A DNA stretch of 64,000 nucleotides from Phellopilus nigrolimitatus (taxonomy: Eukaryota; Basidiomycota; Agaricomycetes; Hymenochaetales; Hymenochaetaceae). This document shows, piece by piece, positions 45,501 through 56,702 of the stretch. Made by a program: the position numbers and the translations under genes. The notes under the pieces were generated by a model that was given only the letters and a program-made list of their open reading frames with translations, made no database searches and was not told the origin of the DNA. Position 1 is the first letter of the stretch. Each line of letters starts with the position of its first letter. The stretch lies in the NCBI GenBank assembly GCA_021029095.1, contig JAJOHG010000009.1, positions 434,001-498,000 of the forward strand. The letters are read 5' to 3'.

Positions 45501-47432
45501 CAGCCTTCCCATTTGCGAGTGATTATGCTCAAAATCTTTGCGCGCGCGTCTAAATTCGGCAGGGCGAAGTAGAACTCGCGGTCAAAGCGACCAGGGCGTC
45601 GTAACGCAGGGTCGACTGCGTCAGGCCGATTCGTCGCGCCGATGACAATAACCTGCCCACGTCCGTCCATCCCGTCCATGAGCGCAAGCAACGTCGAGAC
45701 AATCGAGGAATGGATTTGGTCCTGCTTCGACGAACGCACGGGTGCAAGGCCGTCTATTTCGTCGAAGAAGATAATCGACGGCTGCTGGTTGCGTGCTTCT
45801 TCGAAAAGCAGGCGGAGCTGGCGCTCGGCTTCTCCCACCCATTTCGAGAGACAGTCCGCACCCTTGCGCATGAAGAACGCTACGAGAGAACTTCAGACAA
45901 TGGAGAAACTTTTAATGAAAGCCACGTACATATTCCCTTTCCATTGGATCGACAGCTTGCTGCCAGAGCCCGCGCCAACAGCGTTTTACCAGTGCCTGGT
46001 GGGCCATGAAACAAAACACCACGCGGTGGCGTTAGACTGAACCGCTGAAAGACTTCCGGGTAAAGGAGCGGCAGGAGTGTCATCTCCTTCAAAGAGTTGA
46101 TATCTGTAAAAGATTCAGCGAGGCCAGGGTTGTCAATATGAAGAACAACTCACGGTCGTCCAGGCCACCAACCTCGTCAAAGGTCACGTTGGGGTTGATC
46201 CCTAGGGGGTCAGCATCGGCCAGAGCTATAGAGTATGTGTAAGGATTAAGAACAGGTGCATACAACGGAACCACGAACCTGCGTCGCTGACTTTGCCCAG
46301 ATTCGACGGTGTACCCATTGTCGCCAAGCCGTCCGGGAAAAGGCCACCGCCTCCCGCCGCGAAGACCCCACCGCCTGCCCCAGCACCGAACTGCTTTCGC
46401 GGCGTCCTAGTAGGAGCATCCGAGTCCGTGTCATCCGCAGGGCCCGGCATGCCCATGTATCGCGAAAGCACCGTGCCGTTCGCACTCCATCCAGGACCCT
46501 GCACGCCCCTTTCCTTTGTTCGATCTCGCAGCGCCCTTTGGCGGTCGTGCCTCTTCGATGGGTGGTGGAATAGCGTAGTTGATTTGCTTCGTACGCCTAC
46601 GGAACGAGTATTGCTTCGGTCCAGACTCCTCTTCAAGCTCGGGCTCTGGCGACGGCGTCGTCTGCACGTCTTCGTCTATGGGCTCCTCCTCGGACGACCC
46701 AGGTGCATCATGGTCGGCTGTCGCGTCGTACCCATCCTCGTCATCGAGCTGGCGTGCGTTCTTTTTCGTGAACTGTTTGGATGTTGCACGCGTGATGCGC
46801 CCCAAAGGTGCATCGACGACGTCGTTTGCATCCATAATCGCCGGGGGCGACACCGACGTGGAGTTGGCCTTCTTGGAACGACTTCGTGTGACATAGTGTC
46901 CAATAGACACCTCTCCCTCGTCGTCGCTGTTTACGCGCCCAATGCCTCCACTGCGCCCATTCCGCTTACTGATCCGCGACGGTTTCTTTGGGTGGTCGAC
47001 GACATCGAGGTCCGCATCGTCCTCAAAAAGGTTCATCCCATCGTCGTCACTCTCTCGATAGCTCGGTACTTTCCTTGTCGTCCGCCCGCGCGACGTCGTA
47101 TACTCCACCTCCTTCTTCACGATAGTCTCCTCATCCTCGTACTCTGCCCCCTCGTCATCCTCATCGCGCAGTCGTCGTTTCTTCTTTGAGTTTCTGTTTG
47201 TTGGACTTGACGCATCGCCTGCCGAGTGCTCTGAGCCAGAGAGCGGTACGAATGAGTCGGAAGACTTGCGGGTCCGAGTCGAGCGGCGTACACCGATGCC
47301 AGGTGCGTCGGTCACTGAGCGCGCCATGAGAGCAGGTAACTTGATGGTGAAGGCCTTCCTGTGCTCGAAATCCCTAGGTGAGTCACCACGCTGTTCGTCG
47401 GGCTCCCCGTCGGCGTCGGCGTCGCTGAGCAT
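42543..47432 (-). CDS. YTA7: Bromodomain AAA ATPase, Yta7/ATAD2-like
   Basis: This multi-exon gene begins at [17 protein letters not shown]; an additional upstream exon cannot be excluded. An acidic and basic low-complexity N-terminus of about 380 residues ([26 protein letters not shown]) leads into AAA1. AAA1 has [12 protein letters not shown], Walker A GPPGTGKT near 45995, [20 protein letters not shown], Walker B IIFFDEID, and sensor [23 protein letters not shown]2 is degenerate ([10 protein letters not shown] lacks the Walker A lysine). A bromodomain follows (RFTKHAR...[19 protein letters not shown]...[13 protein letters not shown], about 44150-43730). The tail is charged and ends [13 protein letters not shown]. 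Yta7 hexamers bind acetylated histones and unload H3-H4 or act at chromatin boundaries. The gene is divergent from the membrane-protein gene. Confidence 0.92.
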
Positions 47433-48080
47433 GAAGTGGTCGTCGTAGACCTTTTGTTCGCTGAGAACGTGACCCCTCTCTGGCGCGAGTCACTTGTGTC
47501 ACAAGACCTTCTATATCTGGGAGTCATGCAATCTAATCGCCGTTACGAACTTTGCAAGAATTACCGGTAGTGCTGATAACAAAAGGATAGCCGTGATTGT
47601 ACATGTACACCCGAGAAAATAAAACGTTATTGAGTATCTGCTGTTTGTGCGAAATGTCAAAGACGGAATCAAGCATCGCTTGATCCAAAAAAGGTCTTTG
47701 TTCGCTAGTCTCTTTCTGAAAAACAAAGATCTGTACCACTTGAATGTATTCGTGAGAAAGCTCATCATTCCAAAAATTAAGCGCTTTATTGTGCTTGCTT
47801 CCGCGCGTTTAACAGGTAGCATTCTTCAGCTCGCTACTGGCAGGAAAAACAACTATCAGCAAAACAACCATCAGCGTTGTCTTTGCACACAGTATCTCCG
47901 ACATAAATTTAAAAAACAAATTTGAAGAATTTTGCTCAGCCTGTGCTCAGCGCTCGCCTATTGCGGAGATTACTGCACCGATGCTTTAGCGCTGCTTCTC
48001 TCGGCTCGTGAGATTCGGCTTGAACTTCATTGAACTCCATCGCACATCGAGTCGATTCTGTCGCTTTATGACTTGGCACG
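47433..48080. promoter_or_regulatory. Divergent intergenic region, YTA7 / membrane protein
   Basis: This 648-bp region lies between two divergent genes and holds both promoters. A 92-codon frame at 47647-47925 is Lys/Asn-rich with no family resemblance and is probably chance. Confidence 0.45.
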
Positions 48081-49914
48081 ATGTCCGGAAACCCTACTCC
48101 TCACGAGATCCCTAGTGTTTCTCTCGCTCGAATTGAATCTGAGCCGAGTAGTATCAGACATGATCCCCCTGTCCCGCAACTCGGTCAAGGCATGGTGCTT
48201 TCCCATACACGTCAAAATGCCAGCATTCATATTGTTTCTAGGCTCGCATCGTGAAGAGGCGCCGTCGGGACATTCACGGTCAACATCCGACAGGCTTTCC
48301 GCCCAACGGGGTGCCGTGCCAAGGAGTCCGAGCCGTTTACGACGATCAGGTTCGCTGACAACGCTCAGTTACGACCCGAGTGCCCAATCACTCCCGCAAC
48401 CTATAAGACGTGTCGAAATCGACTTAACAAGTAGCAATGGCCATGCCCAGCACGAAAGTGCCGTGTCTTCTGTTGGTTCTTTGCAAAATGTTCGTCAAGG
48501 TGTGTATTCGTTCAAATTAAGGCTGCTCTTACTTTTGTACCATCGTATCCGTCTCTGTACCGGAAAGTATATGAAATCTTCCATTGCTAATATGTCTTCT
48601 CAGCGTTCCATCGCATTGCGCACTCCAACCCTTTTCCGAGCCGGCAGAATAGTGCAGAAACGAACAACAACTCACCTACCCGTAACCCGACACCCTTGCG
48701 GCTCTTCTGGCCTTTACACCGGACGCACACGCGCGATGAGCCCTTCGTCCCCATCGACCCGTTTCGCTTCCGCTTCAAGCTCTTCTCGCAAGACGCCCTC
48801 GAGGAGGAGCTCCAAAAGAAACGCGCCGCGCTCACGCAGGTCCCCGCCCTCCTCCGACACGTCGGGCTGCAGGCGTATCGGCACTTGCTCCTCCGCCTGC
48901 CGTCTCTCTACTTCACACGTGTATCGCGGATATTCGAGGAGGCAGAGGTGACCCGGCCGGAAATTCAGCGGATGATCGACGGCTGCGTGTACGGACTGGA
49001 CTTCCCTTACGAGTGGACTGCGCCGAACGTCTCTCCAGCTCTGATACGGTTCAAATCGTCATGGGAGGAATTTGTAGACACTGTTATTCAGGAATGGAAA
49101 ACGCTCAATGTTGTGTCTGCCCTCCTCTTATCGTACGTCTAGATCGTCCACGCGTGATTGTTGGTTTCATTGAAGTGCCTTTGTCATGAAAGGGCAATTC
49201 TTACCATGTTTCAGATAGACGATGCGAATAACGATCCTATCGTCCGTACAGCATCGTTAATATCTTTAATATGCGCCGCCTGGAGCTTAATCTACGGCGG
49301 AGTATACATCATGCGTTTCCGGACAATGCGAAGCATGTACAAGGCTTCCACGTGGGCGCAGGTACGCCTAGCACGCTGGGTTACCAAAGCTCTGCTTACG
49401 TTTTGTCACTTACGTTTTACAGGAGGGGCAAAAGTCAAAGACGAACATCTTCTGGAACGTGTGGGTCCTGCTCGCGCTCCCGGCGGTCTGGCTCGCGTGG
49501 TCGATGATCGCATTCTTCGTCGCCATACTCGCGTTCGTGTGGACGTCGGGCAGCAGCACGGACAACCCGCAGCCTCCCCGGCCACGCGTCGAGCTCGTCC
49601 CGCGCCTCATCATCACCGCGCTCTTCGCGCTCGGCTTCGTGTACTTCCTGCTCATCGTGCAGGCGTTCCAGTCGTACGGCGCACCGCGCACGCGCGTGTA
49701 CAGGACTGACGAGGTTCCTCCCGTATTGAGCGCGAACGCCAACGCCAATACGAACACCTTGGGCCTGAACTTTGCCGGCGCGAATGGGAACGCTCAATCG
49801 GGAGGCGTGAGCGACTCGATCCGACGGGCTGATTTGGAGAAGGGGCCGTCGCTGGTGGAGGACCGGAGGAGGGCTGAGAGAGAGTCGCCTGGGATAGGCG
49901 GCCTTGATCTCTAG
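48081..49914 (+). CDS. Multi-pass membrane protein of unknown function
   Basis: Five exons (48081-48183, 48242-48499, 48604-49132, 49193-49361, 49423-49914) join in phase to 516 residues. The N-terminal 170 residues are Ser/Pro/Arg-rich and probably disordered. A conserved-looking cytosolic region follows (PFVPIDPFRFRFKLFSQDAL, VGLQAYRHLLLRLPSLYF, ALIRFKSSWEEFVDTVIQEW). There are then three hydrophobic segments: TASLISLICAAWSLIYGGVY, WVLLALPAVWLAWSMIAFFV and LIITALFALGFVYFLLIVQA. The C-tail is Asn/Gly-rich and charged. I know no named family. The pattern looks like a conserved basidiomycete membrane protein. Confidence 0.8.
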
Positions 49915-50319
49915 CGACTGCATGACTGAGATACCTCATTCATTTATCACTTACTTTGCATGGCTTGGGCAATCATTTTAGATTACATTCTCTTAGTATC
50001 ATGGCACATTTAGCGGATTAATTCGACAATCATCGGAAATTGGGCATAGGTTACTTAACATAAAAATCATACACGTATATAAAGATAGGTCGGACTGTCA
50101 TTCGTTCGTACATGCAATGAAATGGCAGACGGGTCCAATGCGTGTAACGTGATCGGTAATTAGATACGTACGCGCGACGCGAGGCGCGTGGCGTCGGGGC
50201 CGCTTTCATTTCCAAAGTTTTCGAGTCACTGCTGATAGTGCGGCACCAACGCAGAGCCATTCAACTCGACCTCTGATCAGGAGATACACGCTTCTCTATC
50301 ATCTCCGAGTAGCGAAACT
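49915..50319. other. Intergenic region
   Basis: It separates two same-strand genes. AT-rich with no gene seen. Confidence 0.4.
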
Positions 50320-51123
50320 ATGCCTGCAGTTCGCTCCAGCACCAAGGGACTGAGGAGTACTAGCAAGACACGCAACGTCAGCATGCCCGACCTTTCGGGC
50401 TTCAAATTCATGACTACGGGAGTCTCGGGCGATGCTTCCCAAATGCCTGCTCATTATTATTCAATATTGGGAGATGTGGTTGACCTGGCCTTGGAGAGTG
50501 CGTATGGCTACGAGTCCTGCTTGTTATGTTCAACTTTGCTCATTTATAAACTCTTACATTTGGTTGAAACCATTTTAGGTAAAGATACGGTGCACTACCC
50601 CACCAATACAAGCGAGCGCGAGACGTTCCGGACAAAGGAAGGGAATGTATGTATTTCCCAGGTGCTCTCCCTCCTGACGAAGCTCGGACTCACAAGTCGC
50701 CGCTAATCCAGAAAGTCACAGCGCACCAGTGGGCCGTGTACGACGCGGCGCTCAAGATCCCGTGCGGAAAGGTGACGACATACGGCGGCCTCTGCACGCT
50801 TCTCGGCGGGGGCTCGCCGCGCTCCGGCAAGTATCTAGTAAGGCTTTAATCCATACGCGCAATAACCCTCCTGCGTTGCTACAGTCGGTTCCGCCCTCCG
50901 GAAGAACCCCTTCGCGCCGCGTGTGCCCTGCCACCGTGTCATCTCGTCGGACCTCTCGCTCGGCGGGTTTTTCGGCGAGTGGGGCACAGAAGGGAACGCG
51001 GACAGCGCATGCCGTCGCAAACTCGAGATGCTCGCTCGCGAGGGCGTGTGCTTCTCGCCGGGGACGGGCAAACTGGAAGAGAGGGAGAGCGTACTGTGGA
51101 ACGTCAAGCCGAAACTCAGTTGA
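50320..51123 (+). CDS. O6-alkylguanine-DNA alkyltransferase (MGMT/Ogt-type)
   Basis: Four exons (50320-50497, 50579-50646, 50697-50826, 50885-51123) join in phase to 204 residues. The C-terminal half holds the DNA-binding helix and active site: VYDAALKIPCGKVTTYGGLC, SVGSALRKNPFAPRVPCHRV with the acceptor Cys in PCHRV, ISSDLSLGGFFGEWG, and an MLAREGVCF end. The enzyme moves the alkyl group from O6-methylguanine to its own cysteine and is used once. The N-terminal ~80 residues are specific to this protein, with no catalytic domain. The third intron uses a GC donor (gcaagt at 50827), required to form the conserved RSVGSAL sequence. Confidence 0.93.
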
Positions 51124-51728
51124 ACATGCGTTTCGCGCGATAGTGCATCCTGGAAATTATATATGTGTAATATAAAGGTTCACGATTCCGGATGGTATCG
51201 TTGTCAAGCATATGGTTAAGTGGAAAGTAAGACAAGTACATTGACGAGGAGTAATCTACTTGTACATCGAGCTGAAGTGTACGAATAAAACCCCGAGCCA
51301 TAAGTTATTAGTGAAAGCTACGGACATATCGACGTAAAAATGCATATAGAACCCATGGAGTTGCAGCTGGTCGTGAAGAATGATGCATGTAAGCAGAACG
51401 TGCGATGCAATGCGTATGAAACTGTCCCCGATGAAGGCGTGAAGAAGACCATCCGTGCCGAGTGTTGAGATGTGTGTATGTGCAAAGGGAAGAGAAAAGT
51501 GTACAAAGCGAGATGATGCATTTCATTCAGTCTTGTTGGTTTATGTATGAGTCTTGTGTCGTGTCTTCTTCAGATGTCATCCAGCGACAGAAAGTCGTAA
51601 GTGAGTAGTGCTGTGTTTCCGGATATGCTTGGAAAGGAAGGAAAATATGATGGAATGAGCGGATTGCGAGGCGCGGAATATTGAGGATGTCGAGTCGGAA
51701 TTGACGTCACTGGAAAGCTTCAGGTCTT
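51124..51728. other. Convergent intergenic region
   Basis: 3' flanks of the alkyltransferase and of the minus-strand gene to the right. No gene seen. Confidence 0.4.
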
Positions 51729-53365
51729 TCACCAGTCCGCGAAGCCTTCAAGCTTCCCGTCCCAGCTCCACCAGATCATCTCGTCCTCCTCGTCATTGCG
51801 TCCGCTTTCATCTTCACCTTCGCGCTCATCAGCGCGTTCTCCAGCTCTTGCGCGCACGCGCACGCACTCTGTCCGCAGGCCGACCTTGCGTTTCGCAGCC
51901 AGTCCGTTTTGTCGGGCAGCAGTCTTGCCGCTCCCATTCTGAGCAGCACTGTTTGTGATGTTTGCCAGAGCCGTAGACTCGACAGGCGAGTGCTCGAACT
52001 CGCGGAGTACGACGTCCATGTCGCGCGTAAGGTTCTGGCGGGGAATCCACGCGGGGTGTGCGAAGCGCCGGGGCGCGCGGAGGAGGATATGCGTCTGTGT
52101 CAAACCTGGAGAGGAGTTTCAGCAAAAACGTGGACGGCGAACAATGTTGTATTTATCTAGAAAAACGGGGGAAAGAAGGGGAAAGGTAAGGCAAGGGCAG
52201 ACTTACTAAGCTCAGCAGCCATGCCCAGCTCGGGGTCTGCATTCGCAACAGCAAGTGCGCGCGAGAGGAGACGCTCAGCGGCACAAAGGTCCGCCTCCTC
52301 TTCCTTCCAGCCTTCTAGTTCGTCCTCGTCTTCCTCCTGGAACGAGCTTTCGGACTCTAAGTCTTCCTCCCCAGAGGAGTCTGGCACACTCTCCAAATCA
52401 TCCGCATCATCCTCGTCGCTTCCTTCATCCTCATTATCTGAGCCTTCGCTATCCTCGCTGCTTAAAGGACCTTGCAGCATGGTCGATCCCAAACCAGGGC
52501 CTCCAAAGCTCTTCCTGTGCTCTGCCACACCAACATCTGCCCTCTCAGTGCTATTTCTATCCGAATTCTCCTTCAGATGTCCATTCGGCGCCACCCGCGG
52601 GGAGAATACCGCAGCTTCGCACGTGCTCGATCCGTGGACACGCAGCCCGTCAAGCTCGAGCACGACGCGTGCACGCGCAGCCGAGACGCTGGTCACGCTT
52701 GGGCCGAGGATAATCGCGAGGTGTGTAGTCGCCGTCGTCTTGGACGCGAATGTAGTTGTAACCCCACACCCAGTCGCAAGGGCGGCAGAGAGCGCTGTGA
52801 AGGTCGACCCGAGGTGCGAGGAGAGGAGGTCAAACGCGGACAGGAGCGCATCCTGTTTCTTTGCAGAACGCGGATCGGTCTGGATGTTTTGTATATTAAT
52901 ATCGTTACTACGATTGTATGCAAGGTAGATGTATCGCACCTTCCGCGCGAAGGACATCCGCAGCAGTTGAGCCACAGGACTTCAATCACAAAGAGCACGT
53001 CAGAAATTCAATGCAAATCACTTTGTAGAGTGGCTGTATAATACTCACAATGGCACCTGGTTCTTCAGGTAGAGCACATGGCCGAGGAGACAGGTCGCCA
53101 GGCGCGCAGCCATAACATCGCTGATGCTCTCTGTGTCGAGCGTCGCCGTCGGAAAGCGTGGGGGCTCTTCTTCACGTTCACGTTCGACGACGATGGTGAC
53201 CTCGCCGCTAGTTGGCTGTGACGCCGCGACACGCGGAGTCTTCAAGATTGGCGACCGTTTAGGAGAGGTGAGCGCAGTCGAGGTGCGCGACGACACCGGC
53301 GGTGAGTATGTTGGCTGCGACAGCATTGTGGGCGACGGCGGAGGCGGGGCGACAATGAGTGGCAT
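51729..53365 (-). CDS. Uncharacterised acidic fungal protein
   Basis: Three exons (53365-53049, 52979-52207, 52105-51729) join in phase to 488 residues. The N-terminal ~80 residues are Pro/Ser-rich. A helical block follows: AARLATCLLGHVLYLKNQVP joined to FPVAQLLRMSFARKV, then KKQDALLSAFDLLSSHLGST. A strongly acidic stretch lies near residues 270-350 (SSEDSEGSDNEDEGSDEDDA and repeats). The C-terminus is basic then acidic, ending DEMIWWSWDGKLEGFADW. No named domain recognised. The acidic patch would fit a histone- or ribosome-associated factor, but that is a guess. Confidence 0.75.
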
Positions 53366-53975
53366 GGCTAGAATGTGGACTGTAGCCGGAACGATGGTGT
53401 TGAGAGGAAGAGAGTTGAAGCACGTGATCGCAACACCAATAATTCTAAGAATTCATTTTGATTTAATTCTGGGCTCCTTGAAGCAACGCAATCGTGGCTT
53501 GGTCTTGAAGGCACTAACGAGATTACACTGCTATAGTTAATGGCAGATGCAATCGATTCCGCCAATCCGCCAGACATACTTACTTACATCTATCAATAAG
53601 ACAGTACGGTATATACGAAGGGTTCTTTGCTTTTGAACAGACAGACAGATATGAGAAGTTGTGAGGACAGGTGGATGAAAAGAGGAAGAGAGGTGTCATA
53701 GAATATATAGATGGTAGGGGATATAGAGGTGAGCGAGCATCGGAGAAGAAGCAGGTGATATGGTAAGCGATGAGCGCACCGCGCCTTCGGGAGCGCGAAT
53801 TCAAATAAACAGTGTTACGCAGGGGGTGATAAACAGAGAACATGGGGGAGGACGGAAAATGGGATTTGACAAGGAAGGAGTCTACAACCGATGCGGCCAA
53901 CTTCACTGAAATGTTCAAGAAAAGATATCAAACACAACACAGTCCTCGGCGCTTACGAAACACGACATGAGACAG
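53366..53975. other. Intergenic region between two minus-strand genes
   Basis: Promoter of the acidic-protein gene and 3' flank of the SH3 gene. The region includes short purine/pyrimidine-rich tracts. No gene seen. Confidence 0.4.
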
Positions 53976-55257
53976 TTAATCTGAATCGGCGGAAGAGTCG
54001 AGTGAAGAATCGATGGAGGAGTCGACGGAGGAGTCGTCGAGCTCAACAACCTCAAGATAGCTCTCCGGGACGAGCGCGTGCCCGCCGCTTTCGTCTTCTG
54101 CGATTGCCCAGCCAACGCCGCCCCCGCGGCCGATGACGCGGACGAGCTGATCCTCGACGAGCGCCATCTCGGCCGTGCCTTCAGGTACGAACGCATACGC
54201 AGCGCGATACAGGCCAGGGTGCAGCGGGGCATCCAAGTCCGTATCCTGAACTGTATCATGGTAACCTTCGTCATCGTCGTCGTCGTCCTGCGAGTCCGCG
54301 TCGACATAATCGGCCGGAGAATATTCGTCTGTGGGGCTGGACATATCGAAGTTGCGCTCAAAATCGCTCTTCGTCGGGACGAAGCCGTTGCCGTCGCCCT
54401 CAGACTGCCGCTTTCCTCCGCCACCGAGGGCGAATCCCCAGAGCTTGCTCCCCGCCCAGCGGAACGCGCCCCAGCCCGAATTCCGCCGCGAGCTGCCGTT
54501 CTCATCATACTCGGATGGCGCGCGTGAGCGGCCGAGACGAGGCGCATCGGGGCCTTGGCCGGTGTGTCGCAGGTCTGCCACAGGGTACGCAAAGTCACGG
54601 ATTTTAATACTCCGCGCGGAGCGGCGCTGGGCGGGCGAGGCCGCACTCGTGGTTATCCCTGTGCTGGTAGTAACTGTCGTCGAGGAGCGGCGGGTCACGC
54701 TCGACGGGACACGCGAGAGGCTGCAGGAAGGGGCACCGGACGTGCGGCGTGAGACGCTGGGCGAGGGCGGGGCGGGGCGCGAGGAGCTGAGGCTGGCGTG
54801 CTTGGCGTGGACCGGCGTGTTCGGCTCTGCATCCGCAACCGGAGCAGCAAGAGAACTGCGCTTTGACGGCTGAGGCGTTTGCGAAGGCGATTCGACTGCG
54901 GACTCCGCCGCTGGTGGTGGTATGGCGGTATCGTGCGCGAGCCCGTTGACGCCCGCGGACGCCGCCGTTGCGGCCGCGAGACTTTCGGTGCTATCACGCT
55001 GCTTCTTCTTAGATGCGGGAATGGCGAGCTTGTTCGCAAACTCGTGCGGGCCTGGCATGGGCGGAGGGAGGAAAGAGGAGGAGGGAGAAGGGAAGGGCGA
55101 AGCGTTGGGCGGCGAGTCGAGCGACAGCGAGAGATGTGGCAGGTCTACGAGAAAGATTGTTTCAGACTTGTTCTAGCCACCGAATGTTACATGCACACGC
55201 ACCTTTGCTTGTCCGTCTATCCGTGTCCCTCTCTGGCGATACAATAACGGAAGCCAT
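53976..55257 (-). CDS. SH3-domain protein, Nbp2-like
   Basis: Two exons (55257-55203, 55144-53976) join in phase to 407 residues. The start at 55257 (MASVIVSPERD) is chosen because the short first exon splices in frame into LPHLSLSLDSPPNAS and on to MPGPHEFANKL. A Ser/Ala/Pro-rich, probably disordered region runs to about residue 300. It contains SARSIKIRDFAYP and SGWGAFRWAGSKLWGFALGG. One SH3 domain follows near residues 318-385 (LYRAAYAFVPEGTAEMALVE, VGWAIAEDESGGHALVPESY). A Ser/Asp-rich tail ends the protein. This arrangement, an SH3 close to the C-terminus after HPGLYRA, resembles Nap1-binding protein 2, an adaptor for the Ptc1 phosphatase in stress MAPK and cell-wall signalling. Confidence 0.83.
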
Positions 55258-56099
55258 GACTGTTTTGCGCTCAGTAATCGGAAATATGACCTATCCGACG
55301 TAGATTGGCGAGTTCAAGGCGCGTTTGGTGGTCGGCGATGCAATAGTTTCTCTTAAATAGGCCCCTTGGACCGTCTCTGTGGCCTACGTGTCCACCGATT
55401 GCAATTGTGTCCGCCGTTGTCAAAGAGTGTGGTGGCTGGATACAAACAAAATGACTGTGCAGACCGTGTGTGACGAAGTCCGTAGTGACCGGCCCTCAAC
55501 GCTTGCCTGATCTGTGACAAAGTACATCAGCAAGATCTTCAATTTTTAATCTCTAGAGCCAGGGCATAGTAATCTGTGGCTAAACATTCGAATAGTATCT
55601 GGTTGCGTTCTGAAGGGTCTTGAAGAGGTATTTCCCCTCGGTATGACATATTACTAGTAGCTAGGAAGGTCAGGAATGTCCTTTTGCTGTTCAATTCTTC
55701 CAATCTGCCTCACAAAGCTAAGACACATTTGCATGTACCTTACTCCCTTTATTATGCGATGCGAGAACTCATGAACCTTTGTAATTTTATGTATGTAGAA
55801 TTCGAGCAAATTTTTGAAAAGCAAGAGAACGTGACTGTGGCTCGTCAGTACACACCGGAATCGTTTGTTTTGATGAGCTTCTGCATTGAGAACTTCAGTT
55901 CTGTGGTTGAGGGCCACGTTAATCAGCGTTGCAACGACCACCACTGGCACCTGACAGCCAATGGTCAAGAGACCGGTCCATGATGCTAAACTATTTTAGG
56001 ATATGCTGAGATATCGAAGCTCGGCACAGTTCGGCTAGGCGAGCGAAGATGTCATCCAAGCGCGACCTTAGAATGATAGCAAAAGAACCATATACAGGT
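55258..56099. other. Intergenic region before the repeat cluster
   Basis: Promoter of the SH3 gene on the left, then AT-rich DNA. The overlapping frames at 55654-55983 on both strands show no family features. Confidence 0.4.
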
Positions 56100-56386
56100 G
56101 GGTCAGAAAAATCTTCGTCCCCCCCCCCCCCCCCCTGAAAAAGGAAGGCGGTTCCCGCCTGCGTGGCAAAGGCTGCCGTGTCATCGAGTCGTCACTCACC
56201 GTTGCCTACGTGTGCTGCCAGCTTAACACATCCAAAAAGTGGTTGATAAATACGTATTGTATGTTTATACTATGCATCTAAAGCAAAGATTATGCGCAGT
56301 CAAAGATTGTTTGATACCACCTTTGTGTCGACAAGGCGGACGGGAACTGCCTTCCTTTTTTAGGGAGGGCGAAGACTTTCTGACCC
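56100..56386. mobile_element. Short inverted-repeat element (MITE) with a 17-bp poly-C run
   Basis: The ends form an imperfect inverted repeat of about 50 bp: GGGTCAGAAAaatCTTCGtCC at the left and GGGTCAGAAAgtCTTCGCCC on the minus strand at the right. Both continue into AAAAAGGAAGGCGGTTCCCG-like sequence. A run of about 17 C lies at 56119-56135 in the left arm. There is no coding sequence. The target duplication is not clear. Confidence 0.72.
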
Positions 56387-56597
56387 TGGAACACACCGTG
56401 AGGTGTGAACACTAGAAAACAGACAGGAGAATATTCTGTAATTCGAGTGAGAGAAGTTCCTAATAATACAGTATCGTGCGCGTACCTGTAATTCGAGTGA
56501 GAGAAGTTGAACTCGAATTACGGCGCGCGCGCATATAAGTACGTTACGAAAAGGGAAATGATTATCTAATGATGATGTCGTAACCGGGAGGTTACAC
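56387..56597 (-). repeat. Putative 3' LTR (part) of the Ty3/gypsy element
   Basis: About 105 bp downstream of the polyprotein stop, on the minus strand, a purine-rich tract (gtggggaggag) is followed by TGTAACCTCCCGGTTACGAC. That is a typical polypurine tract and LTR start. The LTR-like sequence runs left until it meets the MITE. It contains a 23-bp direct repeat (ctgtaattcgagtgagagaag..., 56435 and 56490) plus a partial inverted third copy. No matching 5' LTR is seen to the right of the element. Confidence 0.55.
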
Positions 56598-56702
56598 TCC
56601 TCCCCACTGTGAAAAAGAGGAAAGGGGGGCAAGGGACAAGTCATCTACTGGATTTGAAGGCAGATGTCCGATAAAGTCCGTTTCTAAGTAAGAGAGACCA
56701 TG

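Noticed and set aside
52221..52928. 235-codon plus-strand Ser-rich frame
   Set aside because: It is the antisense shadow of the acidic tract of the minus-strand 488-residue protein.
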